NCBI GenBank assembly: GCA_964572725.1
Contig: CAZNFW010000015.1
Coordinates: 1-64,000 of the forward strand
Direction: 5' to 3'
Origin: Rosettibacter sp964572725
Lineage (GTDB): Bacteria; Bacteroidota; Ignavibacteria; Ignavibacteriales; Melioribacteraceae
Length of the DNA stretch: 64,000 bases
The translations under genes were made by a program, and so were the position numbers. This document shows positions 18,407 to 26,389 of the stretch, in pieces (the first letter of the stretch is position 1; each line of letters opens with the position of its first letter). Below the pieces are notes generated by a model. That model ran no database searches and was not told where the DNA came from. It saw only the letters and a program-made list of their open reading frames with translations.

Positions 18407-18451
18407 AAATAACGATTTACACTTCACATGTTTCTCGAAGTGGTGTTAGGG
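18407..18451 (-). other. Short attC-like recombination site after the DUF3800 cassette
   Basis: Read on the minus strand it is CCCTAAC, then CACTTC, a 12-nt loop region, GAAGTG, and GTTATTT. The 6-bp inner stem (18420-18425 with 18437-18442) and the outer AAC/GTT arms give the layout of a compact attC site. A 10-bp direct repeat, GTGTTAGGGT, occurs at 18443-18452 and again at 18460-18469 over the DUF3800 stop codon. Confidence 0.5.
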
Positions 18452-18462
18452 TCAAGCGCGTG

Positions 18463-19484
18463 TTAGGGTACGCTATCGTTGAGGGGCAGAGACATTTGCA
18501 GAAAATCTTCATCTTGAATATGAGCAGACTGTACTTCTTGGAAATTGATGCCATTTTTGCCGAAAATTGCTTGTGTTACTACAAAAGACTTATAATGCCC
18601 ACTATATTGAAAATTGCTGCCCCTTTTTCTTTTCTCTAGCATCTCTTTCAACGGTTGAATAATTATGTTCTTTTTGATGCAGCGCTCTCCAATCTTTGGT
18701 ACTGTTCTTATTGCTCTGGTACCCACGTAGCACGCTCTCATTATCGCGCCCAAAAGCAGATCAACAATCTGGAGAAAATTTGCGTCCATATATTCTTGGG
18801 TATCAGTTGATAATTCTTATGATTAGATGGAAGATGTACGATAGATGCATCCAAAGAAAAAGTCACATAATCACGCAAAGGGCTCTTGTCATAATAACTA
18901 TCATAGAGCAATCGCCAAACAACTCTATCTTCATCTAGCCTTCTATGAGCAGGGTTTCCGTCAGACACTACCTTTATTATTTCAATGAGATTAGAATTGT
19001 CATACAGGTAATGACACGCACCTTTGAGCAATATCCGCAAAAGCGTTTCATCATGCCTAAGTTTTTGTTCTTTGCGTGAATCGCCACCATAGATATTCCA
19101 ATCAGCACCTTTAGGGTAGAAAATTGCTGCAATCTTGCACATTAATGGACGAGAGAATATTTGAGGAGACTTACTGCGTAGTGCATCCACAGCAATATCA
19201 ATAACATTGCGATATGCGTAATCATATTTTTTCCAAGTTTGACCGCTGATTTCAGCAAAATGCAATTTGCCAAAGCAAGCAAATTCGTGACGACAACGAA
19301 TCAACTCAGCAAAGAACATCTCTTGAGGAGAATATGTTTTTTGAAAATTCCCAAGTAATGGGGTATTACTTTCTATTGACAGTGTAATAGGCACAAATAA
19401 AAGAACATGCCCTTTAAAGTTTCGTCCAGGCACATCTTTGGTTTCGTCATGATAAATGATAACACGGTGTAAAGCTTTACCCAT
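18463..19484 (-). pseudogene. DUF3800-type protein, frameshifted
   Basis: The first frame (19484 down to ~18815) begins 'MGKALHRVIIYHDETKDV', with the early D-E pair typical of DUF3800, and has 'KLHFAEISG' and 'SLDASIVHLP'. One base is missing within 18801-18815. After it the correct frame continues 'DTQEYMDANFLQIVDLLLGA', the conserved end segment of the family, down to TAA at 18463. The intact protein would have ~340 residues. DUF3800 proteins have an RNase H-like fold and are often found near mobile or defence genes; their activity is unknown. The single lesion could be a sequencing error. It lies between two attC-like sites, as one cassette would. Confidence 0.75.
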
Positions 19485-19513
19485 TTGTCATTCCCCAAGC
19501 GTGGAATAATGGA

Positions 19514-19661
19514 TGATAACTAAGCTGCGCAACAATCACTTTCAAGTTGCACAGTCCGAACCAAGTCTCCATTATTTAGATGCTTATTAAACACAAATGC
19601 TACGAGCGCAATGCTTAACGTACTTATGCATATTCCGTCAGCTTGAGCCACTGGTTAGGAC
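19514..19661 (-). other. attC-like site between the 61-aa membrane protein and DUF3800 cassettes
   Basis: Outer arms are GTTAGGA (19654-19660) and GATAAC (19515-19520). Inner arms are CAGCTT (19639-19644) and AAGCTG (19522-19527). The block at 19631-19658 matches the block at 20065-20092 closely: it shares TATTCCGTCAGC and CCACTGGT, with 24 of 28 bases identical. The pairing and position between two cassette genes fit an attC site of ~148 bases. Confidence 0.5.
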
Positions 19662-19685
19662 GCACAAAGCTTTTAAAAAAAATTA

Positions 19686-19871
19686 TTATACTTTTGTAAC
19701 TTCTTTTCTAAAAAATATCATGAATGCAATATTAAATACTATTGACAAACCAGTAAGAAACCCGATGATAAATGAAATCGGACCACTTTCCGCAACGAAA
19801 TGGTTTAATAAAATACTTATTGCCAATGAAATCTGTCCTATTGCTAAGAGAGTATACTTGTTTTTGATCAT
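19686..19871 (-). CDS. Small membrane protein (61 aa), cassette-borne
   Basis: The 61-residue protein has two hydrophobic helices ('YTLLAIGQISLAISILLNHF' and 'FIIGFLTGLSIVFNIAFMIF') joined by a short loop and a basic tail 'FRKEVTKV'. It fits between two attC-like sites, as a typical small integron cassette gene. No family or function is recognised. Confidence 0.55.
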   Translation of the reverse strand: MIKNKYTLLAIGQISLAISILLNHFVAESGPISFIIGFLTGLSIVFNIAFMIFFRKEVTKV

Positions 19872-19913
19872 CGTCTTTCCTGTAATTATTTATTTTTGTG
19901 CCGGCTAATGGAC

Positions 19914-20093
19914 TATGTTACCCCCAACACTGAAGATTCGCACTATGTACTATCTGAAACAAGATCACTCGCTGAATTAAATTATTTGTATTAAAGTTAT
20001 CAAGTACAACCAACAAAATTATAATACGAAAACCTATTGCACGCCATGAATTTCGTTCTCAGCTTATTCCGTCAGCCTAAACCACTGGTAAAG
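19914..20093 (-). other. Probable degenerate attC-like site
   Basis: The stretch between the DinB-like gene and the 61-aa gene carries the conserved block at 20065-20092, near-identical to that of the neighbouring attC-like site, but TAAA replaces the TTAG core. The far arm is weak (GCTAATGG and GTTACC near 19914-19933). It is called from position and the shared block rather than from clean pairing. Confidence 0.35.
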
Positions 20094-20100
20094 CTGGCAA

Positions 20101-20541
20101 TTATTTTCTCTTCTTAATTATGTTTTCTATAGAGTCTAAATGGCTATTACGATGAAATGAACGCTCCACCAGTCTATTGTTTATTTTCATCAACTCTTCA
20201 AGTATTTGCACAGAACTTTCTTCTAACATTCGATCAAGCAAATCGGCTGTACCGATAGCAAGTTTGACTGCTTCCTTAGGTGGTATAGACTGAAATATTG
20301 GTGTTAAGATGTCATTCAATTGAATGTCAAAAGATGGTGCAAATAATATTTTATTCTTCTTTGCAAGATTTAATACGTGTATAACTCTTTGGTCCCAGAA
20401 TGCTAAATGAGCAAGTGTTACAAAAACAGGCCAACCATTACTTAGAGTCTTAGTCAATTCTTCATTGGATAGTTCTTGAACAAGTTCTGTTAACCTTTGA
20501 GTTGATTTTCGGTTTTTTTGAAAGATGTCTTGAAAATCCAT
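20101..20541 (-). CDS. DinB/YfiT-like four-helix protein
   Basis: The 146-residue protein reads as a DinB-like helical bundle: 'STQRLTELVQELSNEEL', 'SNGWPVFVTLAHLAFWDQRV' (the helix bearing the first metal-binding His) and 'ERSFHRNSHLDSIENIIKKR', where HRNSHLD supplies further His residues. Members are often metal-dependent thiol transferases or of unknown role and are common as integron cassettes. A GTTAGGC attC end lies 31 bases upstream of its start and another attC-like site follows its stop. Confidence 0.75.
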   Translation of the reverse strand: MDFQDIFQKNRKSTQRLTELVQELSNEELTKTLSNGWPVFVTLAHLAFWDQRVIHVLNLAKKNKILFAPSFDIQLNDILTPIFQSIPPKEAVKLAIGTADLLDRMLEESSVQILEELMKINNRLVERSFHRNSHLDSIENIIKKRK

Positions 20542-20572
20542 TTATTGATACCTTTAGTTTATGTTATTGCCA

Positions 20573-20787
20573 GCCTAACGACATTGTTTTTAAGCCGCCG
20601 CCCATAACGGCTATGCAGCTTTGAACTTGTCCCGCGCTCTTTGCGGGAAAACGAATGCCAATAATTTTATAAATACTTTTTTATTACAACCTACTTTAAA
20701 GAGCAACTAATATTTGCAACGAAACTTTATAATAGAACAAATGCCGAACAGTTTAAAGCTGGCGGCTTGAAGAACTGGTTATATGCC
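20573..20787 (-). other. Long attC-like site upstream of the DinB-like cassette
   Basis: Read on the minus strand the site starts ATATAAC and ends GTTAGGC (20579-20573), an exact GTTRRRY core. Inside, AAGCCGCC and GGCGGCTT (20592-20599 and 20761-20768) form a perfect 8-bp arm. The loop is long (~160 nt) and holds a second hairpin, CCCGC/GCGGG (20631-20647). At 215 bases it is longer than most attC sites, which run to about 150. Confidence 0.55.
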
Positions 20788-20847
20788 TTATATCTTTTTT
20801 TGTTATAATAAAGTATGCGAGTTATAAATTAATAGTTGCAAAAAAAT

Positions 20848-21432
20848 TTAAAACGAGAATCCAAATACTATCCCAATTAATATCATATTGTATGTCTCCG
20901 TTCCTTTTGTGATTGAATACTCTTTAGGAAGATAATTGTATTTGACCTTCGGGAATAAAGTTAAATATCTTGCTTCCATACCTATGTTGAACAAAGCACT
21001 AATATTTATGAAAAACCCTAGCTTTCCAGTTAGTCCAAGGCAATTTTCTCTTGTTTTTCCTGTAAAATAATATGGGGGTTGTATATCAGAAATAAAGGAA
21101 GCATTTCCCTCACGACTCTGTGAAATAAAAGAATTATATGAACTACCAAGAATTAAATATAATTTGTTGTTTTTTCCGTTTAATAGGTAATAACCGACAT
21201 TTATTTCGTACGTCATAAAAGAAAAGGTTTCTTTATCATCCTTTGTTATCGAAGCACCAAGGTTTGGTTGCACAAAAAAAGAGTTATTTATTAAATAAGA
21301 AAAATTCGCATTTATTGATAATCCATTACCAATATAACCACCTAAACCAATCCGATTAATTTGAGAAAAAATAAAAGGTGGTAGGATAAAAGTAATACAT
21401 AAAAAAATTATGGAAGCATGCCTGAAATTCAT
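20848..21432 (-). CDS. Hypothetical outer-membrane beta-barrel protein, cassette-borne
   Basis: The 194-residue protein has a signal peptide ('ASIIFLCITFILPPFIFS', cleavage near residue 24). Amphipathic strands follow ('LGGYIGNGLSINANFSYL', 'FFVQPNLGASIT', 'YEINVGYYLL', 'NIGMEARYLTLFP') and the chain ends 'YNMILIGIVFGFSF', with the C-terminal Phe usual for outer-membrane barrels. Lipid A or porin functions cannot be told apart. It lies between the lipoprotein pseudogene and the long attC-like site. Confidence 0.65.
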   Translation of the reverse strand: MNFRHASIIFLCITFILPPFIFSQINRIGLGGYIGNGLSINANFSYLINNSFFVQPNLGASITKDDKETFSFMTYEINVGYYLLNGKNNKLYLILGSSYNSFISQSREGNASFISDIQPPYYFTGKTRENCLGLTGKLGFFINISALFNIGMEARYLTLFPKVKYNYLPKEYSITKGTETYNMILIGIVFGFSF

Positions 21433-21454
21433 AATATCTCCTTCAACATAAAAA

Positions 21455-21499
21455 TGGCTTTATTGCCCTTGACTTTCAGGAAGTAAAGGGCAAAAGCCA
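21455..21499 (-). terminator. Hairpin terminator after the lipoprotein pseudogene
   Basis: Two stacked stems pair: TGGCTT (21455-21460) with AAGCCA (21494-21499), and TTGCCCTT (21463-21470) with AAGGGCAA (21486-21493). On the minus strand a short T run follows (21451-21454). It lies between the lipoprotein stop and the outer-membrane protein start, and would separate their transcripts. Its layout could also be a diverged attC arm. Confidence 0.6.
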
Positions 21500-21569
21500 A
21501 CTTAGTTAAATATAATATTGATTTAAATTATGGGTTGAGAATTCTCGTTTCACTAGTTTCAATAATATC

Positions 21570-22772
21570 TCAGAGTTCCCAACTTGTAATTTGGTAATCC
21601 GTACATGGGTCACCAAAACCAATGTAGTAATAAACATAAATAAATTTTTTCTCGTGTCTTCTTAAAAAGTCTGTTAGATAACCATTATAACAATAAGAAG
21701 ATATCATGGTTTCTGAATCATCTTCAAAGTCTTGAGCTTGATAAAACCAAGGAGCGATATTATAGTCTCTGCAATAATCCAATAGATCATTAAATTCACT
21801 TCCATCTTTATGAGCGGCAATCCAAGTTTTTGAGAAAGTGCTCTGCTATCCATTTCTAAAATCTGTCCAGCGACCACGTTGATCCCTGTCTTGTTCTAAT
21901 TCATCATTAAAGTATTTCGTGCACATGACAAAATTGGGAATAGTACGATAATAAGTATTGGTATATTTATATACAGCACCAAGCCATGTTTCACCAAATC
22001 CGAATAAAGAATTCGGATGTTGATTTACAACTAATGTATCGAGAGTAAATAAATCCCACTCAGTTACATTTTGCTCGCTACTTGGTTCATCAGTATAATA
22101 AGCCCAGAAATAGTCAGAAGGTAATAAACCATTACAACAATTTCTCACAGCGTCATAGCCAGAAGAATTTGCACCAATCATCGCCATATAATTTGTCTGT
22201 CTTGGATATCCTGCATTGATAATAGCTCCAATATTAGCACCACTACCAATACTAGCAGCAATATAATTAAAACCCCATTTAGACTTTAATTCATTTAATT
22301 TACGAATTCTATTTGGGTCCCCTGAACTGCCTGCGTACATTCTGCTCACATGTGGCCATATACCAAATTCTTTACCGGATCTTGCCTCATACTTTGTAAA
22401 AACCCAAACATCAATTTCAAGCGTATAACAAGATTGAGTACTTTGAACTGAATAAGAATCATTATTTGATGATTTTGATAAAGTTTTATTTTTACTTCGA
22501 GATTTCAACATATCTGCTAATATTTTTTCAGGTTTTTCGATAACCATATATGGTTTTTCATGTTCCTTTTTTAACCGTTTAACTTTTTCTTTTTTAATTT
22601 GCTGAATGGTTGAATCTTCTTGTACACTTGATACATCGCTTCCTTTAGCTAATATTGATTGAGCTGCATTGTTTTCTTTCTTTTGCTCAACGATGGTTTC
22701 TTCTTTACAACTTATCATAAATACAAATAAGAAGAGAGATAAAATTAAGTGAAGTGAATACTCACTTTTCAA
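21570..22772 (-). pseudogene. Lipoprotein of unknown function, interrupted by an in-frame TAG
   Basis: The preferred start is TTG 22772, with GGAGG four bases upstream; a longer frame opens at ATG 22814. It begins 'KSEYSLHLILSLFLFVFMISC', a lipoprotein signal with lipobox ISC. A charged linker is followed by a globular part with 'WGFNYIAASIGSGANIG' and 'FWAYYTDEPSSEQ', the latter like the acidic-loop of TIM-barrel glycosidases. The frame meets TAG at 21846-21848 and continues open ('TFSKTWIAAHKDGSEFND', 'CRDYNIAPWFYQAQDFEDD') to TGA at 21570. Without the TAG it would have ~400 residues. No family is recognised. It is the first gene after the integrase remnant. Confidence 0.65.
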
Positions 22773-22805
22773 TTTACCTCCGTTAATATGTTTTACATTT
22801 AGTTT

Positions 22806-22819
22806 GTTAGGCATATAAC
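22806..22819. other. attC/attI-type core motif next to the integrase remnant
   Basis: GTTAGGCATATAAC joins the two end motifs of the long attC-like site (GTTAGGC and ATATAAC) without a spacer. It lies between the integrase remnant and the first cassette gene, where the attI/first-cassette junction would be. It may mark a cassette junction or excision scar. Confidence 0.4.
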
Positions 22820-22943
22820 TATTAATTATCCTGCACTAATTATTTAATTAAAGAACGATATCCCGCGTGCAGTTGCAGTATATCATTCCAATTATTTTGT
22901 TTTTGGGTAAAATTCTCAATACTTAAAAATAGGGTCTGCATAT

Positions 22944-23260
22944 CTATATTCCTGTCTTAATTTTGTCTAACGGACTCCTGATTCCAACTCCTTTGTACAA
23001 GAATAATATCGCCTGAACTCAGCCAATGGCTGATGAGCCTCTGGCTCAAGTGCCTGATTTTGTGTGGAGTTTGAAGCATTATTATAAATAGCAAGATGAT
23101 TTATGAACTGTTGAATCTCCTCTTTCCCCATTTCGTTTGGATGACGTTTGTTGTGGTAAAGAATAAATCTCTTAATCCAACTGATGTATGCTTCTTCGGT
23201 TTTTCTGCTGTAGTGGTTCGCTCTGAGTGCTGTTCTTACTTGATCAAGAATCTTAGGCAT
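22944..23260 (-). pseudogene. Integron integrase (IntI) remnant without catalytic domain
   Basis: The first ~75 residues are a clear IntI N-terminal core-binding domain: 'MPKILDQVRTALRANHYS', 'TEEAYISWIKRFILYHNKRH', 'EMGKEEIQQFINHLAI' and 'STQNQAL'. A 33-nt block holding two hairpins (23019-23048) then interrupts the frame. After it another frame reads 'QAILFLYK' and goes straight into 'GVGIRSPLDKIK', the extreme C-terminus of IntI ('GVRSPLD'), ending at TAG 22944. About 220 residues with the R-H-R-Y catalytic set are deleted. In the first frame the open reading continues to 22967 as a 97-residue hybrid. The integrase points the same way as the cassettes, unlike the classical divergent layout. 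Confidence 0.85.
23019..23048. repeat. Pair of 15-nt hairpins inside the integrase remnant
   Basis: TCAGCC-AAT-GGCTGA and TGAGCC-TCT-GGCTCA stand back to back, each a perfect 6-bp stem with a 3-nt loop and a GCC-NNN-GGC core. They interrupt the integrase frame at the boundary before 'ILFLYK'. Confidence 0.7.
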
Positions 23261-23284
23261 GTTGTTATTCTCTTCGGGGGTCAA

Positions 23285-23684
23285 TAGCTCTTTTCCATAG
23301 GTTCAATCATTTCCACTTGAAATTAAATGAATCTAAAAATATTGTCAATAAAAATTTTACTTTAGAACAATTTACAGAACTATTTAAGCTATCAAAAAAA
23401 ATGAGTTTTTTCTTACCAAGATACAGCGGATAGATTAAAAAATAGAACACTGACAGAACTCGGATAAACACAGATTTACACGGACCCGATTGCTAAAGTA
23501 TTTATAAGACAGACAGATTTTTTAATTGAAAAATTACTTTTTAGACATTCCATGACTGGTAAAAATGAGATTCTTCATTTCGCTTCATTCAGAATGGCAT
23601 CTTGATCTTTCTGTAACAGCCTATTGTAAGCAAGCAAATTATATTATAAAACAGTATGACAATGCAGCAATTAGGCAATTAAGA
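23285..23684. other. 400-nt non-coding stretch with dispersed-repeat-like segments
   Basis: No gene is seen. Around 23452-23490 the text 'ACTCGGATAAACACAGATT' resembles a dispersed repeat (variants of 'aaatccgtgttaatctgtg') seen in many bacterial genomes. Around 23570-23600 'TTCATTTCGCTTCATTCAG' resembles another common interspersed motif. Both calls rest on memory of such motifs, not on a search. Confidence 0.3.
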
Positions 23685-24218
23685 TCACCTAAATGATTCA
23701 AACGAAACAAAATCTGCATGATGAACTATGATAGATTCAACAGTTCGTTTCCCTAAATCGCCTTCTTTTGAATGTGTTGCAATTATATGTTGAACTTCGT
23801 TTGGAATATTAAATCTTGCTGCAATTGCTAAACCGCTAAAAGGATGACGAACCATTTCGCCAGCTTTGCTAATTTGTATTTTGCCATTTACTTTTTCATA
23901 TTCTAATAATTTACCGACATCAATTAGAATTGCCCCGGCAATTAAATAATCCATATTTATGTTTAATGAATCACCAAAATTCTTTTTCATAATTTTTGCA
24001 ATTTCAAATGCAAGCTGAACACATGTTCTTTTATGATTGATGAAAGAAATTTTACAATCTTCGATAAGAAGCGTAAATGGGATTATTTCTAAATCTTCTA
24101 TTGTAAGAGATGAATTTTCAATTGCATAAGTCCAGCAGTCAATAACTTTTTCACGCAATGATTCATCTTGAATCCAATCAATTTCAGGCCAGAGTTTTTT
24201 AATTTTTTCTCTGAGCAT
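23685..24218 (-). CDS. HD-domain phosphohydrolase-like protein
   Basis: The 177-residue protein has an HD-type core: 'NHKRTCVQLAFEIAK', 'LIAGAILIDVGKLLEYE' (the His-Asp position is occupied by Ile-Asp, so the first metal site is altered), 'MVRHPFSGLAIAARF', 'IIATHSKEGD' and 'VHHADFVSFES'. Metal-dependent phosphohydrolases of this type act on nucleotides or phosphoesters. It starts 36 bases from the cstA stop on the same strand, so the pair is probably one operon. Substrate unknown. Confidence 0.75.
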   Translation of the reverse strand: MLREKIKKLWPEIDWIQDESLREKVIDCWTYAIENSSLTIEDLEIIPFTLLIEDCKISFINHKRTCVQLAFEIAKIMKKNFGDSLNINMDYLIAGAILIDVGKLLEYEKVNGKIQISKAGEMVRHPFSGLAIAARFNIPNEVQHIIATHSKEGDLGKRTVESIIVHHADFVSFESFR

Positions 24219-24253
24219 ATTGCTTCTTACTTTAATACATTTTTATAATAATC

Positions 24254-25888
24254 TTACTTAGCAATTATTGGTTCTTTATGATTTTTTCTTAATACTTGAT
24301 AAGCCTGTAATGCTAATAATATTGCAAGTATAAACAAGAGTAACGATACAAATGATAAAGTATAGTTGCGGGATAATATATTTGTGTAAAAAAGCATAAG
24401 CAAAGAAGTTAAAGTTACTGCAAACATAAATAGCATTGGGATTAATGTAAATTTTATATCGATATTAAGATAAGCAACCCAGACTGTTATTGCTAAAAGT
24501 GCAATAGCTGCCAATAATTGATTTGCACTTCCAAATACTGGCCAAATTGACATTGATTGTCCACTCAATGTTAATGATGCACCAAATAATACTGTGACGG
24601 CAGTAGCTATAAATCGATTCTTTACTAAAATGCTTTGTTCATTTCTATCTTTTATTTCGAAAAATTCTTGGAATGAATAACGAGCTAATCTTGTTGCGGT
24701 ATCAAGAGAAGTTAAAGCAAAAGCAGAAACAGCTAGAGCTGCAAAACTTGTGGCCGCATCTATTGGAATATTTAAAAACGGAATATTATGTATAAAATTT
24801 GCAACGCCTGTAGAAAAAGCAGCTACTGCACCTTTTGTATTTAGAATTTCTAAAAAGTGCTGTTGGTCTAAAGATGCAACTGATAATAGTGAAAGGACAG
24901 CAAGTATTCCTTCAATCAACATTCCGCCATAACCAATTATTTTTGCATCGGTTTCTTTATCAAGTTGTTTTGCTGTTGTTCCACTTCCTACAATTGAATG
25001 AAAACCACTTATTGCACCACAAGCAACCGTTACGAAAAGAGCAGGGAAGAGATAACCAACTTTATCTACTGTGAAATTTGTAATTGGTGATAAATGAACT
25101 TCCGGCATTGTGAAAAATAATCCAATAATGCCGGCAATCATTAAACTATATAAGAGGAATGAATTGAGATAATCTCTTGGTTGAAGAAGAATCCAAACTG
25201 GTGTTACAGATGCTAAGAAAATGTAAACGAGTAAAATTATTATCCAAGTGTTTCTATCAAGTTGAAGTGGATAGATGTAACCTAAGTAAATACACAAAGA
25301 AAGAAATATTATTCCAACTGTTGATGAAATCCATAATGGAGCTTTGAATCTATATACACTTAACCCAAAAAGAATTGCTAAAAAAATAAATAGAACTGAT
25401 GAAGTTCCAGAACTTGGAATATGTGTAAATGTATCGGCAACAATAATTGTAAAGACAGCAATAACAAGAATTAAAGTTGCCCATGTGAATATCAAAAAAA
25501 GTTTTTTACCACTAATTCCAATGTAGTTTTCTATAATTTGACCGATTGATTTTCCTTTATGACGAATTGATGCAATTATTGATGTATAATCATGAACACC
25601 GCCAATAAATGTTGCACCAATTAAAATCCATATATAAACTGGAATCCAGCCAAAACTTGCGGCAATGATGGGACCAACAATTGGTCCAGCTCCAGCAATT
25701 GATGCGAAATGATGTCCTAATAGAACTGGTGATTTTGCCGGGCAATAATCAACTCCATCATACATTGAATGTGAAGGAGTAGGATTTGAATTTGATACAT
25801 TGAGTTTTTTAGCAATGTATCCGCCATATACATTGTATGCACCTACAAACATTATAAGTGCAAATAAAATTAATAATATGCCGCTCAT
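24254..25888 (-). CDS. cstA: Carbon starvation protein CstA family transporter
   Basis: The 544-residue protein has about sixteen hydrophobic segments and the full CstA signature: 'NVYGGYIAKKLNV', 'VDYCPAKSPVLLGHHFASIA', 'GAGPIVGPIIAASFGWIPV', 'FIGGVHDYTSIIASIRHKG' and 'GFHSIVGSGTTAKQLDKETD'. It has the length of the shorter CstA/BtsT branch. Characterised members carry peptides or pyruvate into the cell. Its gene heads a likely two-gene unit with the HD protein. Confidence 0.92.
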   Translation of the reverse strand: MSGILLILFALIMFVGAYNVYGGYIAKKLNVSNSNPTPSHSMYDGVDYCPAKSPVLLGHHFASIAGAGPIVGPIIAASFGWIPVYIWILIGATFIGGVHDYTSIIASIRHKGKSIGQIIENYIGISGKKLFLIFTWATLILVIAVFTIIVADTFTHIPSSGTSSVLFIFLAILFGLSVYRFKAPLWISSTVGIIFLSLCIYLGYIYPLQLDRNTWIIILLVYIFLASVTPVWILLQPRDYLNSFLLYSLMIAGIIGLFFTMPEVHLSPITNFTVDKVGYLFPALFVTVACGAISGFHSIVGSGTTAKQLDKETDAKIIGYGGMLIEGILAVLSLLSVASLDQQHFLEILNTKGAVAAFSTGVANFIHNIPFLNIPIDAATSFAALAVSAFALTSLDTATRLARYSFQEFFEIKDRNEQSILVKNRFIATAVTVLFGASLTLSGQSMSIWPVFGSANQLLAAIALLAITVWVAYLNIDIKFTLIPMLFMFAVTLTSLLMLFYTNILSRNYTLSFVSLLLFILAILLALQAYQVLRKNHKEPIIAK

Positions 25889-26059
25889 TTTTTTACCTAT
25901 TAATATAATTACAAAATTACAAGATTATTTATTACTAAATTACCAAGATTACCAAATTATTTTAGTTGTTTTTAAATATTTTTCAATTCGTATTACTTTA
26001 ACCGCAGAGCGCAAAAAAATAATTACTCTGTGTTCTTCGAATTTTTTTGTGAACTTTGC

Positions 26060-26269
26060 ATTTTTATAATTACAAGATTATATAATTGCATTGCTTCAAA
26101 TCCAACCTTCCAATNNNNNNNNNNNNNNNNNNNNNNNNNNNNNNNNNNNNNNNNNNNNNNNNNNNNNNNNNNNNNNNNNNNNNNNNNNNNNNNNNNNNNN
26201 NNNNNNNNNNNNNNATTTTTATAATTACAAGATTATATAATTGCATTGCTTCAAATCCAACCTTCCAAT
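26060..26269. other. 100-N scaffold gap flanked by two identical 55-bp sequences
   Basis: Bases 26115-26214 are N. The 55 bases before (26060-26114) and after (26215-26269) are identical, which fits two contig ends that overlap and were joined with a default gap. The true gap may be zero or even negative. The whole 25889-26389 interval between cstA and the dehydrogenase is otherwise AT-rich with no gene. Confidence 0.9.
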
Positions 26270-26337
26270 CTTCCATTATTCCACTATTCCATAATTCCAT
26301 TATTCCATTATTGTATTATTCCAATTCCCCATTATTC
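26270..26337. repeat. ATTCC-type short tandem repeats
   Basis: The stretch repeats variants of 'CATTATTC' and 'ATTCCATTATTCC' about eight times. A looser ATTACAAG/ATTACCAAG series lies at 25905-25960 on the other side of the gap. These low-complexity runs probably broke the assembly here. Confidence 0.65.
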
Positions 26338-26389
26338 CTAATCATGTATCTTCTCAACTTCCTAATTTCTTTTTCTCATAAATTACAAA

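Noticed and set aside
19597..19908. 103-codon plus-strand frame opposite the 61-aa membrane gene
   Set aside because: It overlaps the attC-like site and the minus-strand gene, which has better protein character (two clear membrane helices).
23452..23490. Remnant of an insertion sequence
   Set aside because: No transposase or terminal inverted repeats; the text resembles a common dispersed repeat only.
26270..26337. CRISPR-like or regulatory repeat
   Set aside because: Units are short and irregular (ATTCC variants) without spacers; simple low-complexity DNA.
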